A stretch of DNA of 64,000 nt, taken from contig NZ_CP019893.1 in the NCBI RefSeq assembly GCF_002156705.1, forward strand, positions 1,302,001 to 1,366,000, read 5' to 3'. The notes under the pieces were generated by a model, which was not told the origin of the DNA, ran no database searches, and worked only from the letters and a program-made list of their open reading frames with translations. Position 1 is the first letter of the stretch, and every line of letters starts with the position of its first letter. Positions 41,910 through 50,930 of this stretch are shown here, in pieces. The position numbers and the translations under genes are program-made. This stretch comes from Natrarchaeobaculum aegyptiacum (lineage in GTDB: Archaea; Halobacteriota; Halobacteria; Halobacteriales; Natrialbaceae).

Positions 41910-42623
41910 TTACGTTAACTCGTCGTCCAGTTCGTTCAGTGCCGACAGCGCACCCTTGAGGATCTTGCGCTCGCTCCGTCGAAGGTTCATCGAGACGGCC
42001 GTCTTCGAGACGTCGAAGTGGTCGGCGAGGTCGTCGAGGGTCGTCGCCCGGGGCGTCTCGTAGTACCCACGGCGGGACGCAACCTCGAAGGTCTCCCGTT
42101 CGGTCTCGGTCAGGGACCGACAGCCTTCGAGCAACTGCATCGCGCTGTCTGCGTTCTCGAGGAGGTCGAACAGTGTCGTCGCACCGAAGTGATCGCGGTT
42201 CTCGACCTGGTAGTCGTTGTGGCGCTCGAGTTCCGCGAGCGCGCGGTCTTCGGCCTCGTCGTCGTCGAAACCGACGTGCCACTGCTCGCGGCCGTCTTCG
42301 ATCTGGAAGGGGCCGGTGATATAGCCGTCGTTTTGCTGAATCGTCTCCATCGCGTTCGTCTGTTCGATCGTGGTCCCGATCTGGGCGACGTTCTCGCGCT
42401 TCGAGAGGATGTAGCAGTCGTTCATGTTCGGGTGGTTCCGAAGCACGCGCAACCCCTCCTCGAGTGCCCCCCTGTCGACCCCTTTCGCGATGAGTCGCGT
42501 CTCGAGTTGCTCGTCGCTCGTGTCCAGTTGCCACTGGACCGCCGAAAACGCGACGTCGACGTCGTCCGTCGTGTCGATGAACGGACAGTCGTACTGTCGC
42601 ATGTCGATGTCGAGGTCGATCAT
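41910..42623 (-). CDS. Bat-type HTH (HTH_10) transcriptional regulator
   Basis: A 237-residue haloarchaeal transcription factor. The N-terminal ~150 residues form a sensor-like alpha/beta domain of unknown ligand. The C-terminal bacterio-opsin-activator-type HTH (about 165-225: LTETERETFEVASRRGYYETPRATTLDDLADHFDVSKTAVSMNLRRSERKILKG) has the characteristic Glu-Thr-Phe, Tyr-Tyr-x-x-Pro-Arg and helix-turn-helix signature. It lies between the liv operon and the bdh/synthetase genes, transcribed toward liv and divergently from bdh, and is the obvious candidate regulator of the cassette, as activator or repressor. ATGs at 42623 and 42602 are both possible starts. Confidence 0.88.
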   Translation of the reverse strand: MIDLDIDMRQYDCPFIDTTDDVDVAFSAVQWQLDTSDEQLETRLIAKGVDRGALEEGLRVLRNHPNMNDCYILSKRENVAQIGTTIEQTNAMETIQQNDGYITGPFQIEDGREQWHVGFDDDEAEDRALAELERHNDYQVENRDHFGATTLFDLLENADSAMQLLEGCRSLTETERETFEVASRRGYYETPRATTLDDLADHFDVSKTAVSMNLRRSERKILKGALSALNELDDELT

Positions 42624-42650
42624 CAGTGGTAAGAAATGACATGCAATGAC

Positions 42651-42670
42651 TTAATATTAATCCAATTAAT
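42651..42670. promoter_or_regulatory. AT-rich divergent control region (regulator/bdh)
   Basis: TTAATATTAATCCAATTAAT contains ATTAAT-CCA-ATTAAT (42656-42670), a 6+3+6 inverted repeat 33 nt upstream of the Bat-type gene start (42623). It is positioned to act as its TATA/operator. The bdh side has TGTTAAC at 42780-42786 and a GTTTTAG TATA-like box near 42792-42798, about 40 nt before the bdh ATG. Confidence 0.4.
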
Positions 42671-42833
42671 CATGTTGGTCCGGGCGGCATCGAACCATCC
42701 GGGGCCGACGGCCGCGCTCGAGCCGACGACGTGGGGCCCCAACGCGTGGCCAGACTACCCGGTGAGGCGTGGTTGTACATGTTAACGGCCGAGTTTTAGC
42801 GCGTCACGCGTGAACGTATTTCGTGTGTCGACG

Positions 42834-43691
42834 ATGTCTCAGGACCAGGTCACGCCGCCGACAGTCTCACGTGAATCGATCCACCAGTTCGACGACGACG
42901 CGTTCACGCCGGAACACGTCTGCCTCGTGACCGGCGCAGGATCGGGAATCGGCCGCGCAACAGCACTCGCCGCAGCCGGGAACGGCCTCACGGTCGCCGC
43001 GACGGATATCGACGAGGACGGTCTCGAGGGCACGGTCGAGCGGGGCGACGACCTCGACCTCGAGGGCGAGATTCACTCGCTTCCCGGCGACCTGACGGAC
43101 GATTCGGACCTCGAGGCGGTCGTCGAGCAGGCGGCCGGCCTGGGTACGATCCGATACCTCGCGAACGTCGCCGGGATGCAACACATCGCTCCGATCGAGG
43201 AGTTCCCGATGGACACCTACGACCGGATGCACCGGGTGATGCTCCGGGCTCCACTGTACCTCTCGAAGCTGTGCATTCCCCACTTCCGGGAGACCGACGA
43301 CGGGCAGGGCTGCGTCGGCAACATGGCCTCGGTCCACGGCCACTACGTTACGAGCGACAAGGTCGCCTACAACGTCTCGAAATTCGGTCTGCGGGGGCTG
43401 ACCCAGTCGATCGCCGCCGAGGGCGACGGGCTGATCCGCGCGTTCTCGATCAGCACCGGCTACGTGAAGACACCGCTCGTGCTGGACCAGCTCGAGGACA
43501 CCGCCGAACAACGCGGCATCTCCGTCCAGGAAGTGATCGAGGACGTCATGCTCGGCCAGTCACGGGTGACCGAGATGATGGAACCGATCGACGTGGCGAA
43601 CCTCTTCCTGCTCGGCTTTTCCGACCTGGGTCGGCACCTCGACGGTGGCGACCTGCTGTTTGATGGCGGTATGACCCAAACGTACGAGTGA
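42834..43691 (+). CDS. D-3-hydroxybutyrate dehydrogenase (SDR family)
   Basis: Oxidises D-3-hydroxybutyrate to acetoacetate with NAD+. The 285-residue SDR has the nucleotide motif TGAGSGIG (33-40), NVAG (111-114) and the Ser-Tyr-Lys site S166, Y179, K183. The known substrate-binding set of 3-hydroxybutyrate dehydrogenases (Pseudomonas fragi numbering Gln94, His144, Lys152, Gln196) is matched by Q116 (AGMQHIAPIEEFP), H168, K176 and Q219 (YVKTPLVLDQL) with consistent spacing, so the assignment is strong. The ATG at 42834 follows a short leader; the acyl-CoA synthetase starts 10 nt after its stop. The chain differs from bacterial relatives by an extended N-terminus. Confidence 0.9.
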   Translation: MSQDQVTPPTVSRESIHQFDDDAFTPEHVCLVTGAGSGIGRATALAAAGNGLTVAATDIDEDGLEGTVERGDDLDLEGEIHSLPGDLTDDSDLEAVVEQAAGLGTIRYLANVAGMQHIAPIEEFPMDTYDRMHRVMLRAPLYLSKLCIPHFRETDDGQGCVGNMASVHGHYVTSDKVAYNVSKFGLRGLTQSIAAEGDGLIRAFSISTGYVKTPLVLDQLEDTAEQRGISVQEVIEDVMLGQSRVTEMMEPIDVANLFLLGFSDLGRHLDGGDLLFDGGMTQTYE

Positions 43692-43701
43692 GAGTGAAAC
43701 C

Positions 43702-45720
43702 ATGACTGAGAATCCCACGCTCGAGGGCGTCGACGAGATCGTCCACGAACCGAGCGAGGCGTTCGTCGACTCGACGAACGTCGCCGACTTCATGGCGACC
43801 CACGACATCGACGACTACGACGCGTTGATCGAGCGCACCACGACCGACGTGGAGGGCGTCGAAGCGTCAGGTGTCGACTGGTTCTGGGACGAAGTGGTCG
43901 ACTACCTCGGCCTCGAGTTTTACGAAGAGTACGACGACGTGCGAGACGACAGTGAGGGACCCCAGTTTACGGACTGGTACCCCGGCGGCAAGCTCAACCT
44001 CGCGCACAACCTCGTCGACCGTCACGCCGCCCTCGAGTCCGAACGCCGGAACACAGTCGCCACCATCTGGGAGGGCGAAGACGGCGAGGTGCGCGAACTT
44101 ACCTACCACGAACTGCATCGGCAGGCCAATCAGGTAGCTAACGCGCTCGAGCAGCGAGGCATCGAGACCGGCGACACCGTCGGGCTCTACATGCCGATGG
44201 TCCCCGAGGTCGTCTCGATTCTCTACGGCTGTTTCAAGGTCGGTGCGATCGCCGTCCCGATCTTCTCGGGGTTCGGCGTCGACGCTGCCGCAACCCGCAT
44301 TGCCGACGCCGAGTGTTCGGTGCTCTTTACCGGCGACGGCTTCCTGCGACGGGGTGATCCGGTCTTCCTCAAATCCGCCGGCGACGACGCCATCGAGGAG
44401 GCAGGGCACGTCGAGCACACGATCGTTTTCGACCGGTTAGGATCGAGCAACCGGAAAAGCGAACACGAGATTCCCTGGATCGACGACCGCGACGAGTGGT
44501 GGGCCGACGCCGTCGAGAGCGCTGACGATGACTACGAGACCAAATCGCTCGACTCGAGCCAGGAGTCGATGCTCCTCTATTCCTCCGGAACGACCGGCAA
44601 ACCGAAAGGGATCGTCCACACCCACGCCGGCGTCCAGGTCCAGTGTGCCAAGGAACTGTACTTCGGATTCGACCTCAAACCCTCGGATCGGTTCTGCTGG
44701 GTTTCCGATATCGGCTGGATGATGGGCCCCTGGACCCTGATCGGGACCCACACCTTCGGCGGCACGGTCTTCATGTACGAAGGCGCACCCGATCACCCAC
44801 AGCCCGATCGGTTCTGGGAGATGATCGATCGTCACAGGCTGACGCAGTTCGGCATCTCGCCCACGGCAATTCGAGCCCTTCGTGAGCACGGCGACCAGTG
44901 GCTCGAGGGCCACGATCTCTCCTCGCTGCGAATCCTCGGTTCGACGGGCGAACCCTGGGACCCCGAATCCTGGCAGTGGTTCTACGAGCACGTCGGCGGC
45001 GGCGAGTGTCCGATCATCAACATCTCCGGCGGCACCGAGATCTGTGGCTGCTTCCTCATGCCGATGCCGATCCAGTCGCTCAAGCCCTGTACCCTCGGCG
45101 GACCCGGGCTCGGGATGAACATCGACATCGTCGATCACGACGGAAATTCCGTCAAAGACGACCACGAGCGCGGCTTCCTGGTCGCGCGCGACTCCTGTCC
45201 CTCGATGACCAAATCGCTCTGGAGCGGCGACGAGCGCTACCTCGAGGAGTACTGGTCGACCTTCGAGGACATGTGGGACCATGGCGACTGGGCCCAGCAA
45301 GACGAGGACGGCTTCTGGTTCCTCCACGGTCGGGCCGACGACGCCCTGAACGTCGCCGGCCGCAAGGTCGGTCCCGCCGAGGTCGAGGGTGCGCTCATCG
45401 ACCACCCCGCAGTGACGCAGGCCGCCGCCGTCGGTGCGCCCGACGACACCACCGGCACGGCCGTCGTCGCCTACGTCGTCCTCGAGCCTGGCCACGACGA
45501 AACCGACGACCTCCGCGCGGAACTGCGAGAGCAGGTCGGCGACGAGCTAGGAAAGCCGTTCCGCCCCCGCGAAATCCTGTTCGTCGACGAGTTCCCCAAG
45601 ACCCAGTCGGGCAAGATCATCCGCCGGGCCATCGAGGCGACGTATACCGGCGAAGACCTCGGGGACATGAGCAGCATCGAGAATCCCGGCGCGCTCGAGG
45701 AACTCGAGGCCGCACGCTGA
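43702..45720 (+). CDS. AMP-forming acyl-CoA synthetase, acetoacetyl-CoA synthetase-like
   Basis: An ANL-superfamily ligase of 672 residues that would activate a carboxylic acid to its CoA thioester using ATP. Motif A3 is [16 protein letters not shown] (about residue 292), the A5 region is [13 protein letters not shown] (about 440-450), the DxxxWxxxGD-type motif is present in [29 protein letters not shown] follows, and the catalytic Lys is in TQSGKIIRR (about 638). The acetyl-CoA-synthetase WWQTE pocket motif is replaced by SGGTE, as in acetoacetyl-CoA synthetases (SGGTD), implying a larger acyl pocket. It is 10 nt downstream of bdh, whose product would be its substrate. Propionate or another short acid cannot be excluded. 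Confidence 0.85.
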   Translation: MTENPTLEGVDEIVHEPSEAFVDSTNVADFMATHDIDDYDALIERTTTDVEGVEASGVDWFWDEVVDYLGLEFYEEYDDVRDDSEGPQFTDWYPGGKLNLAHNLVDRHAALESERRNTVATIWEGEDGEVRELTYHELHRQANQVANALEQRGIETGDTVGLYMPMVPEVVSILYGCFKVGAIAVPIFSGFGVDAAATRIADAECSVLFTGDGFLRRGDPVFLKSAGDDAIEEAGHVEHTIVFDRLGSSNRKSEHEIPWIDDRDEWWADAVESADDDYETKSLDSSQESMLLYSSGTTGKPKGIVHTHAGVQVQCAKELYFGFDLKPSDRFCWVSDIGWMMGPWTLIGTHTFGGTVFMYEGAPDHPQPDRFWEMIDRHRLTQFGISPTAIRALREHGDQWLEGHDLSSLRILGSTGEPWDPESWQWFYEHVGGGECPIINISGGTEICGCFLMPMPIQSLKPCTLGGPGLGMNIDIVDHDGNSVKDDHERGFLVARDSCPSMTKSLWSGDERYLEEYWSTFEDMWDHGDWAQQDEDGFWFLHGRADDALNVAGRKVGPAEVEGALIDHPAVTQAAAVGAPDDTTGTAVVAYVVLEPGHDETDDLRAELREQVGDELGKPFRPREILFVDEFPKTQSGKIIRRAIEATYTGEDLGDMSSIENPGALEELEAAR

Positions 45721-45830
45721 GTCGGAGACGGCGTCGACTCGAGCCGATCGCCGCCCCGGGACTCCGGCTCGAACTGACCCTCGACGACGGGACCGATACG
45801 GTAAACTGTCCGGCGAGTCGCTACTCGAGT

Positions 45831-46508
45831 ATGCCGATCGAAGACCGGGACGATGCGTACCTCGTCACTCACGCACTGGCCAGAGACACTCTCTCGCGGT
45901 TGCGAGACGTCGAGACCGAGCAGGTCAGCTTCCGGAAAGGCCTCGTGAAACTCGGGCGGATCTGTGGCTACGAGATCATCGACGGCCGCATGGAGACCGA
46001 GTACGTCGAGATCGAGACGCCACTCGAGCCCACGATGGGCGAGCGCGTCCGCGGACTCGACGACGTCGTCATCATCAACGTCTTGCGCGCGGCGACCCCG
46101 TTCGTCGAGGGGCTGTTGAAGGCGTTCCCACGCGCCCGTCAGGGCGTCATCAGCGCCAGCCGCGACGAGGAGGCCGGCCGTGACGAGAACGGCTCGTTCC
46201 CCATCACGATCGACTACGTGAAACTGCCCGAAATCCACGAGGAAGACACGGTGATCGTCGCCGACCCGATGCTCGCGACTGGCTCGACGATGTGTACCGT
46301 CTTAGAGCACGTCACCGAGAACGCCCCCGAACCGGAGAACCTGATCGTCCTCTCGGCCGTCTCCGCACCCGAGGGACTGCTCCGGGTCGACGAGGCGTTC
46401 GACGAGGCCGACCTGCTCACGGTCTCGATCGACGACCGACTCGACGACGACGGGTTCATCGTCCCCGGCCTCGGCGACGCCGGCGACCGCGCCTTCCGCA
46501 CGACCTGA
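45831..46508 (+). CDS. upp: Uracil phosphoribosyltransferase (Upp)
   Basis: Salvages uracil to UMP using PRPP in the cytoplasm. The 225-residue protein has the UPRTase sequence [21 protein letters not shown] (about residues 73-93), the PRPP loop [14 protein letters not shown] (about 137-150) and the C-terminal uracil-binding [17 protein letters not shown], all diagnostic for Upp. The ATG at 45831 gives the standard N-terminus [19 protein letters not shown]. It lies 110 nt downstream of the synthetase and is probably a separate transcription unit. Confidence 0.96.
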   Translation: MPIEDRDDAYLVTHALARDTLSRLRDVETEQVSFRKGLVKLGRICGYEIIDGRMETEYVEIETPLEPTMGERVRGLDDVVIINVLRAATPFVEGLLKAFPRARQGVISASRDEEAGRDENGSFPITIDYVKLPEIHEEDTVIVADPMLATGSTMCTVLEHVTENAPEPENLIVLSAVSAPEGLLRVDEAFDEADLLTVSIDDRLDDDGFIVPGLGDAGDRAFRTT

Positions 46509-46522
46509 TCCGACGGTGGAAA

Positions 46523-48355
46523 TTACTCGGCGACGAACCGCTCGAGCGGGTCCTGCCCCTGCCACCGCGCGTAGGCGTAGGAAGCGACCAGCAAGATCGC
46601 TCCGAGAGCGAGAAACGCGAGCGTTCGTGCCATCAGATCGAGATCCTGCGTATCGAAGAGAAACACCTTCGCGGTCGCGAGCGCGAAGACAGCGACGCCC
46701 TGCATTCTGAGCCCGCGAACGTCGGCCGTGAGCCCCGTCGTGACGAGCACGAGCCCGAACGCCGCCCAGGCGACCGAGATTCCTGCGCCGGAGAGTTCGA
46801 GCCCGAGGAAGACGACGACCAGTCCGGTGGCGAGCCACGCGTAGGGCACCGCCAGCGGGGTGCGACTGGAACCGCTGAAGATTTCCACCTCGGTTCGACT
46901 GAACCACCACGCGAGCCCGTAGCTGGCCGCGATGACGATCAGAAACGCGCCAGCCCGGCCGGTGGCGATCGTCTGGGGGTCCGCCTCGAGCGCCGGCAAC
47001 TGAGTCGCGTCGACGGCGACGAGTTTGAACGCGAGAGCGGCGGCGACGACGTGGGCACCGTGTCGAACCGCGACGGCGTCGAACCGGGAGGCGACGGCGA
47101 CTGCACCGCAGACGACCGCGACCAGTCCCACGGTCGAGGCGAAGACACCGCCCGCGAGGACGGCACTCGCGCCGAACAGGACGACCGCCAGTCCACCGGC
47201 CATCTGGTCTCGCCGACTCGAGCCGGCGTCGGTCCACACGTACAGGCCAGCGAGCGCGATCGCGACGACGGCCGTCGGGGCCCCCTCGAGCGGCGCGTCG
47301 GGTGCCCACTCCCAGCGCGCAAACTCGAGCAGGGCCGCGGCCGGGAGCGCAGAGAGAAGCGTCAGCGCCCGGTTTTCGACGGTGGCCAGTCGGGATTCCG
47401 GTGGGTCGCGGTGGAGGACGGACGCTCCCGCGAGGGAGAGTGCGAAGGCGACGAGCGTGACGGCCGCGAGGGCGAGTGCCCCCGGCTCGAGGTCGACGAA
47501 CCAGACCCAGACGAGGCCGTAGGTGAGCGGGACGCTGGCCACGAGGTGTCGACGCCACGGGCGAACGGTGCTGACGGCGACGAGTCCCGCCGCGAGAGCG
47601 AGGACGTACGCGGGCGTGAGGACGAACGAGCCGGCGTCGATGCTGAGCCAGGCCGTCACGTACCCGAAGAGGAACGCCTCGCCCCCGACGACGGGTGCGC
47701 TGGCCCGAATGGACAGCCCCACGGCGCCGACGACCAGTGCCGTCAGCGCGAGGAGAACGAGCCACAGGGGCGTCCCGAGCGCCACCCGGTAAGCGTCGAA
47801 GCCGTAGGCGGCGTAGATGCTGAAGTAGGCGATCGCGAGCCCGACGCCGGTCGCGATGTGGCCCCACCGAACGTATCCCTGACGGGTCGTGACGAACCGA
47901 CCGACGCCAGCGAGCAGGAGACCGCCCGCCGTTCCTAGCAGGACGCGTCCGAGCGGTCCGAGCCAGCCGGCTTCGATCGCCAGCTGGACGAAGAAGATGA
48001 CGCCGACGACCAGCGCGAGACCCCCGACCAGTCCGAGCCACCTGATTCCGACGTCGCGCTCGATATCCCGCCCTCGTTCCGTGGCCTGGCCGTCGGTCGC
48101 CGTCGGTTCGGAGGACTCGCCGTCGAGAACCGTTTCTCCGACCACCGACTCGGCCGTCGAGTCGATCGCTGGCTCACTCGCCGACTCGGCTGTCGAGTCG
48201 ACAGCCCCCGACTCGTCGGCAACCGACTCCCGGAGGGTGTCCTCAGCCGGCCGCTCCTCGTCGTCGAGGGCCGCCTCGAGTGTCTCGACGCGACGATGTA
48301 GCGACTCGAGATCCGACCGGAGGCGACGGACTTCCGACGCGAGGTCGTCGTCCAT
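46523..48355 (-). CDS. DUF2339 family multi-spanning membrane protein
   Basis: A ~610-residue membrane protein with about 20 or more hydrophobic helices. An N-terminal cytoplasmic coiled coil (EVRRLRSDLESLHRRVETLE, residues ~7-30) and an acidic, Ser/Glu/Thr-rich disordered linker (about 32-95) precede an IRWLGLVGGLALVVGVIFF start to the membrane part. The dense TM array and the C-terminal KVFLFDTQDLDLMARTLAFLALG motif match DUF2339, whose function is unknown. It is convergent with upp, with 14 nt between stops. The ATG at 48355 is chosen because the coiled coil begins there. Confidence 0.85.
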   Translation of the reverse strand: MDDDLASEVRRLRSDLESLHRRVETLEAALDDEERPAEDTLRESVADESGAVDSTAESASEPAIDSTAESVVGETVLDGESSEPTATDGQATERGRDIERDVGIRWLGLVGGLALVVGVIFFVQLAIEAGWLGPLGRVLLGTAGGLLLAGVGRFVTTRQGYVRWGHIATGVGLAIAYFSIYAAYGFDAYRVALGTPLWLVLLALTALVVGAVGLSIRASAPVVGGEAFLFGYVTAWLSIDAGSFVLTPAYVLALAAGLVAVSTVRPWRRHLVASVPLTYGLVWVWFVDLEPGALALAAVTLVAFALSLAGASVLHRDPPESRLATVENRALTLLSALPAAALLEFARWEWAPDAPLEGAPTAVVAIALAGLYVWTDAGSSRRDQMAGGLAVVLFGASAVLAGGVFASTVGLVAVVCGAVAVASRFDAVAVRHGAHVVAAALAFKLVAVDATQLPALEADPQTIATGRAGAFLIVIAASYGLAWWFSRTEVEIFSGSSRTPLAVPYAWLATGLVVVFLGLELSGAGISVAWAAFGLVLVTTGLTADVRGLRMQGVAVFALATAKVFLFDTQDLDLMARTLAFLALGAILLVASYAYARWQGQDPLERFVAE

Positions 48356-48500
48356 GATACCGGGACCCACTCTCGTGGGGGGCAAAAAAGATATCGAGTT
48401 GATACGATTTCGATTCAGAGAACTGGATCGGCAGTCAGCAGTCAATCTGGACCGTGTCGATGTCGGAGCGTTTTTCGTTCGCCGTCTGGTACCACTCCCC

Positions 48501-48884
48501 ATGACCGACAACTACGCCGTCGTCGACCCGGACGACCTCGAGCCCGAGGACGACCGCCCCTGCGATATGCGCCGGCTGAGCGAGCCGGCCGGACTCGAGC
48601 ACGTCGCTGTCAACCGGTTCCGCGCCGAACCCGGCCAGCAGGTGCCACTGGCGTATCACTACCACGAAACTCAGGAGGAGGCGTTCGTCGTCACCGCGGG
48701 GACGCTCCACGTCGAGACGCCCGAGGGCGAGCGCACCGTCCACGAGGGGTCGATCTTCGCGGCACAGCCGACTGCGCCCCACCGGGCGTACAACCCCGAC
48801 GACGCGGACGAGACCGTCGAGGTGATCGCCATCGGTGCCCCGCCGGCCGAGGGCGACGCCGCCGTCTACGAGCCCGACGAGTGA
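48501..48884 (+). CDS. Single-domain cupin protein
   Basis: A 127-residue cupin. Motif 1 is YHYHETQEEAFVVTAG (about residues 54-70; two His and a Glu) and motif 2 is AAQPTAPHRAYNP (about 93-105). Metal ligands H-x-H-x4-E and H are intact, so it probably binds a divalent metal. The small-molecule role is unknown. The ATG at 48501 (MTDNYAVVDPDDLE) is chosen from the acidic N-terminus. It is divergent from DUF2339 and convergent with the DUF2892 remnant. It is only distantly like the cupin at 12210. Confidence 0.85.
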   Translation: MTDNYAVVDPDDLEPEDDRPCDMRRLSEPAGLEHVAVNRFRAEPGQQVPLAYHYHETQEEAFVVTAGTLHVETPEGERTVHEGSIFAAQPTAPHRAYNPDDADETVEVIAIGAPPAEGDAAVYEPDE

Positions 48885-48910
48885 GGCGACCGGATTGGCA
48901 CACCGCCGAT

Positions 48911-49113
48911 CTACCCGCAACCGGGGCAGGTGTCGATACCGAGCACGGCATTTACCGGACACCGCTGGATGACGGCGGTCGCCAGAAGATCACTCCCGGC
49001 GACGAACGCGAGCGTCCCGGCCGTTCGCTCACGGTTCGGTAGCCGAACACGAGCAGTGCGAGCGCGAGCACCACGCGCCCCAGCCGATCCAGACCGCCGA
49101 CGTTCCGATCCAT
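48911..49113 (-). pseudogene. Frameshifted DUF2892 (YgaP-like) gene
   Basis: The frame from the ATG at 49113 gives MDRNVGGLDRLGRVVLALAL, the DUF2892 N-terminus with the first helix. After about residue 31 it reads a basic, non-family tail. Moving one base (near 49020) restores AGTLAFVAGSDLLATAVIQR, followed by CPVNAVLGIDTCPGCG and a stop at 48911, the expected second helix and Cys tail. The interval is 203 nt, one base short of 68 codons, so a single-base deletion (or a sequencing error) explains it. The intact paralogue lies at 5208-5426. Confidence 0.8.
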
Positions 49114-49214
49114 ACCGAAGCGAGTGCCTCGAGCGCCGTGACGGCTGTCCCTGAGCGTGCTCGCCCCCCGCTGCCGGTCACCGATCGCAGCGGCAGCGAC
49201 CGGTCCCGCGTGGC

Positions 49215-50240
49215 TCACGCGGCGTCGTCGCCCTCGAGTCCGCTCCCATCGGTCGACCACTCCCGGGCGTCCGCCCGGACCATCCCCAGTAGTTTCCGCC
49301 GACGGTCGGCACTCTCGGCGATGGATTCCTCGAACGACTCGTCCTCGACCGTCGAGACGTCGGCCTCCCGGAGCGTCTCGAGCGCTGGGGCGGGAGGCGG
49401 CGGCACCTCCTCCGCGGGGTCGACGAACGCCGTCTCGAGGGTCTCGAGGTAGCTGTCGACGCTCGCGCGGGCGTCGGTGACCAGCGTCTCGTTGGGCGGG
49501 TCCGCGACGACGCCGTGGCGGTAGACCGACAGCGACTCGTCGAGGATCGCGACGCCGACGGCCGAGGCGCGGTCGCGGTCCTCGCTGTGGTAGTAGTGGA
49601 GGATCGGGTACGACTCGTGCTGGTCTGCCAGCAGCGAGAGCTGGTCGGCCATCGACTCGAGGGGTAACTCGAGGCCGCGAAAACCCTCCTCGCTCAGGCT
49701 CGAACGGACGAACGCCTCGGGAGACTCACCGAGGCCGGTGACGTCGCTGGCGAACGACCGCTTCTCGGAGACGGCCCCGAGGACCGAGAGGACGTACGAG
49801 ACCGCGAGGGTGACGAAGGCCATGCCCGAGGCGGTGGTCAGCGCACTGGCGATCTCCCAGCTGCCGGTGGTGGGCGTGTAGTCGCCGTTGCCGTTGGTGA
49901 ACATCGTGTAGGCGACGTAGTAGAGTCGGCCCGTCCAGTCGGCTGGCTCGCCGGTATGGGTGCTGACGAGGGCGGGCTGACCGCCCGCAAACAGGAGCGT
50001 CCAGCCGAGCCAGAGCAGGCCGATCCAGACGACGAGCGTCGCCGCGAGGATGAGCGGGCCGGCCAGCGACAGCGCCCGCGATCGGTCGCCCGAGGCGATT
50101 CGCAGGCCCTGCCAGATGCCAGTGGTCAGTCGACTCGAGAGCGGGCCGGAGCCGCCGTCGACCCACAGCGTCGTCCAGAGGACGTCGAGGACGACGAGTG
50201 CGAGAACGAGGGCCCCGGCGACGAGGTACAGCGGGTCCAT
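49215..50240 (-). CDS. Ion-channel-like membrane protein with variant pore
   Basis: A 341-residue protein. TM1 lies at about residues 4-26, TM2 at about 60-85, the pore region at about 106-122 and the last TM at about 126-150, followed by a long soluble C-terminal domain with acidic and Pro-rich stretches (VPPPPAPALE). The pore reads TNGNGDYTP (T115-D120) in place of the potassium-channel TVGYGD. The scaffold is an Ion_trans_2-type two-TM-plus-pore channel with an extra helix, but selectivity cannot be predicted. The ATG at 50240 is the natural start. It is transcribed away from tbp's 3' side with no obvious partner. Confidence 0.75.
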   Translation of the reverse strand: MDPLYLVAGALVLALVVLDVLWTTLWVDGGSGPLSSRLTTGIWQGLRIASGDRSRALSLAGPLILAATLVVWIGLLWLGWTLLFAGGQPALVSTHTGEPADWTGRLYYVAYTMFTNGNGDYTPTTGSWEIASALTTASGMAFVTLAVSYVLSVLGAVSEKRSFASDVTGLGESPEAFVRSSLSEEGFRGLELPLESMADQLSLLADQHESYPILHYYHSEDRDRASAVGVAILDESLSVYRHGVVADPPNETLVTDARASVDSYLETLETAFVDPAEEVPPPPAPALETLREADVSTVEDESFEESIAESADRRRKLLGMVRADAREWSTDGSGLEGDDAA

Positions 50241-50362
50241 AGCCCCCGCCTTCGGGACGCAGGCCCGTCAACGGCTGGCCGGCAGGCTCGAACGGAGACT
50301 CGAGAGACGGACGTGAAACGAGAAAACGAAGATCGCCAGCGGTAGAACTCGGGTGGGTCGAC

Positions 50363-50923
50363 CTACTCGAGCAGGCCGAGGTCCTCGAGACGGGAGACGA
50401 TCTTGTCGACGGCGTGTTCGGCGTCTTCGGGCTTCTTGCCGCCCGTGATAACGAGCTTACCGGAGCCAAACAGGAGGGCGACGACCTCGGGTTCGTCGAG
50501 GCGGTAGACCAGTCCGGGGAACTGCTCGGGTTCGTACTCGATGTTCTCCAGGCCAAGCCCGATCGCGATCGCGTTCAGGTTGAGGTTGCGCCCGAGGTCC
50601 GCGCTCGTGACGATGTTCTGGACGACGATCTCCGGGTCTTCGTTGACCTGAATCTGGAGTTCACGAAGCTTGTCGAAGACGATCCGCAGGCTCTCGTGGA
50701 CGTCGTCGGTGCTCTTCGCCCCGGTGCAGACGATCTTTCCCGAGCGGAAGATCAGGGCTGCAGACTTGGGGTTCTGTGTTCGGTAGACGAGACCGGGGAA
50801 CTGTTCGGGGTCGTAGTCGGCCCCCTCGAGGTCCATCGCGACGCTCTGGAGGTCGAGTTCCTGTCCGATGCCGGTCGACGCCACCACGTTTTCGATATTG
50901 ATGGTGTCCTTCGGATCCGTCAT
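50363..50923 (-). CDS. tbp: TATA-box-binding protein (TBP)
   Basis: The general transcription factor that binds the TATA box and recruits TFB and RNA polymerase. The 186-residue protein has the two direct TBP repeats (about residues 6-92 and 97-184), each with a YxPEQFPGLVYR motif, an A-x-x-x-F/L-x-SGK segment and an acidic surface typical of haloarchaea. Each half contributes an SGKIVCTGAKS or SGKLVITGGKK strand. The ATG at 50923 follows a very strong TATA region, 50941-50957. Haloarchaea often have several TBPs; this one's full symmetry and strong promoter are consistent with the major copy, which is inference. Confidence 0.97.
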   Translation of the reverse strand: MTDPKDTINIENVVASTGIGQELDLQSVAMDLEGADYDPEQFPGLVYRTQNPKSAALIFRSGKIVCTGAKSTDDVHESLRIVFDKLRELQIQVNEDPEIVVQNIVTSADLGRNLNLNAIAIGLGLENIEYEPEQFPGLVYRLDEPEVVALLFGSGKLVITGGKKPEDAEHAVDKIVSRLEDLGLLE

Positions 50924-50930
50924 AACCGCT

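Noticed and set aside
46292-47938. 548-codon plus-strand frame over upp and DUF2339
   Set aside because: Runs across the ends of two convergent recognised genes and has no plausible start, promoter or motif.
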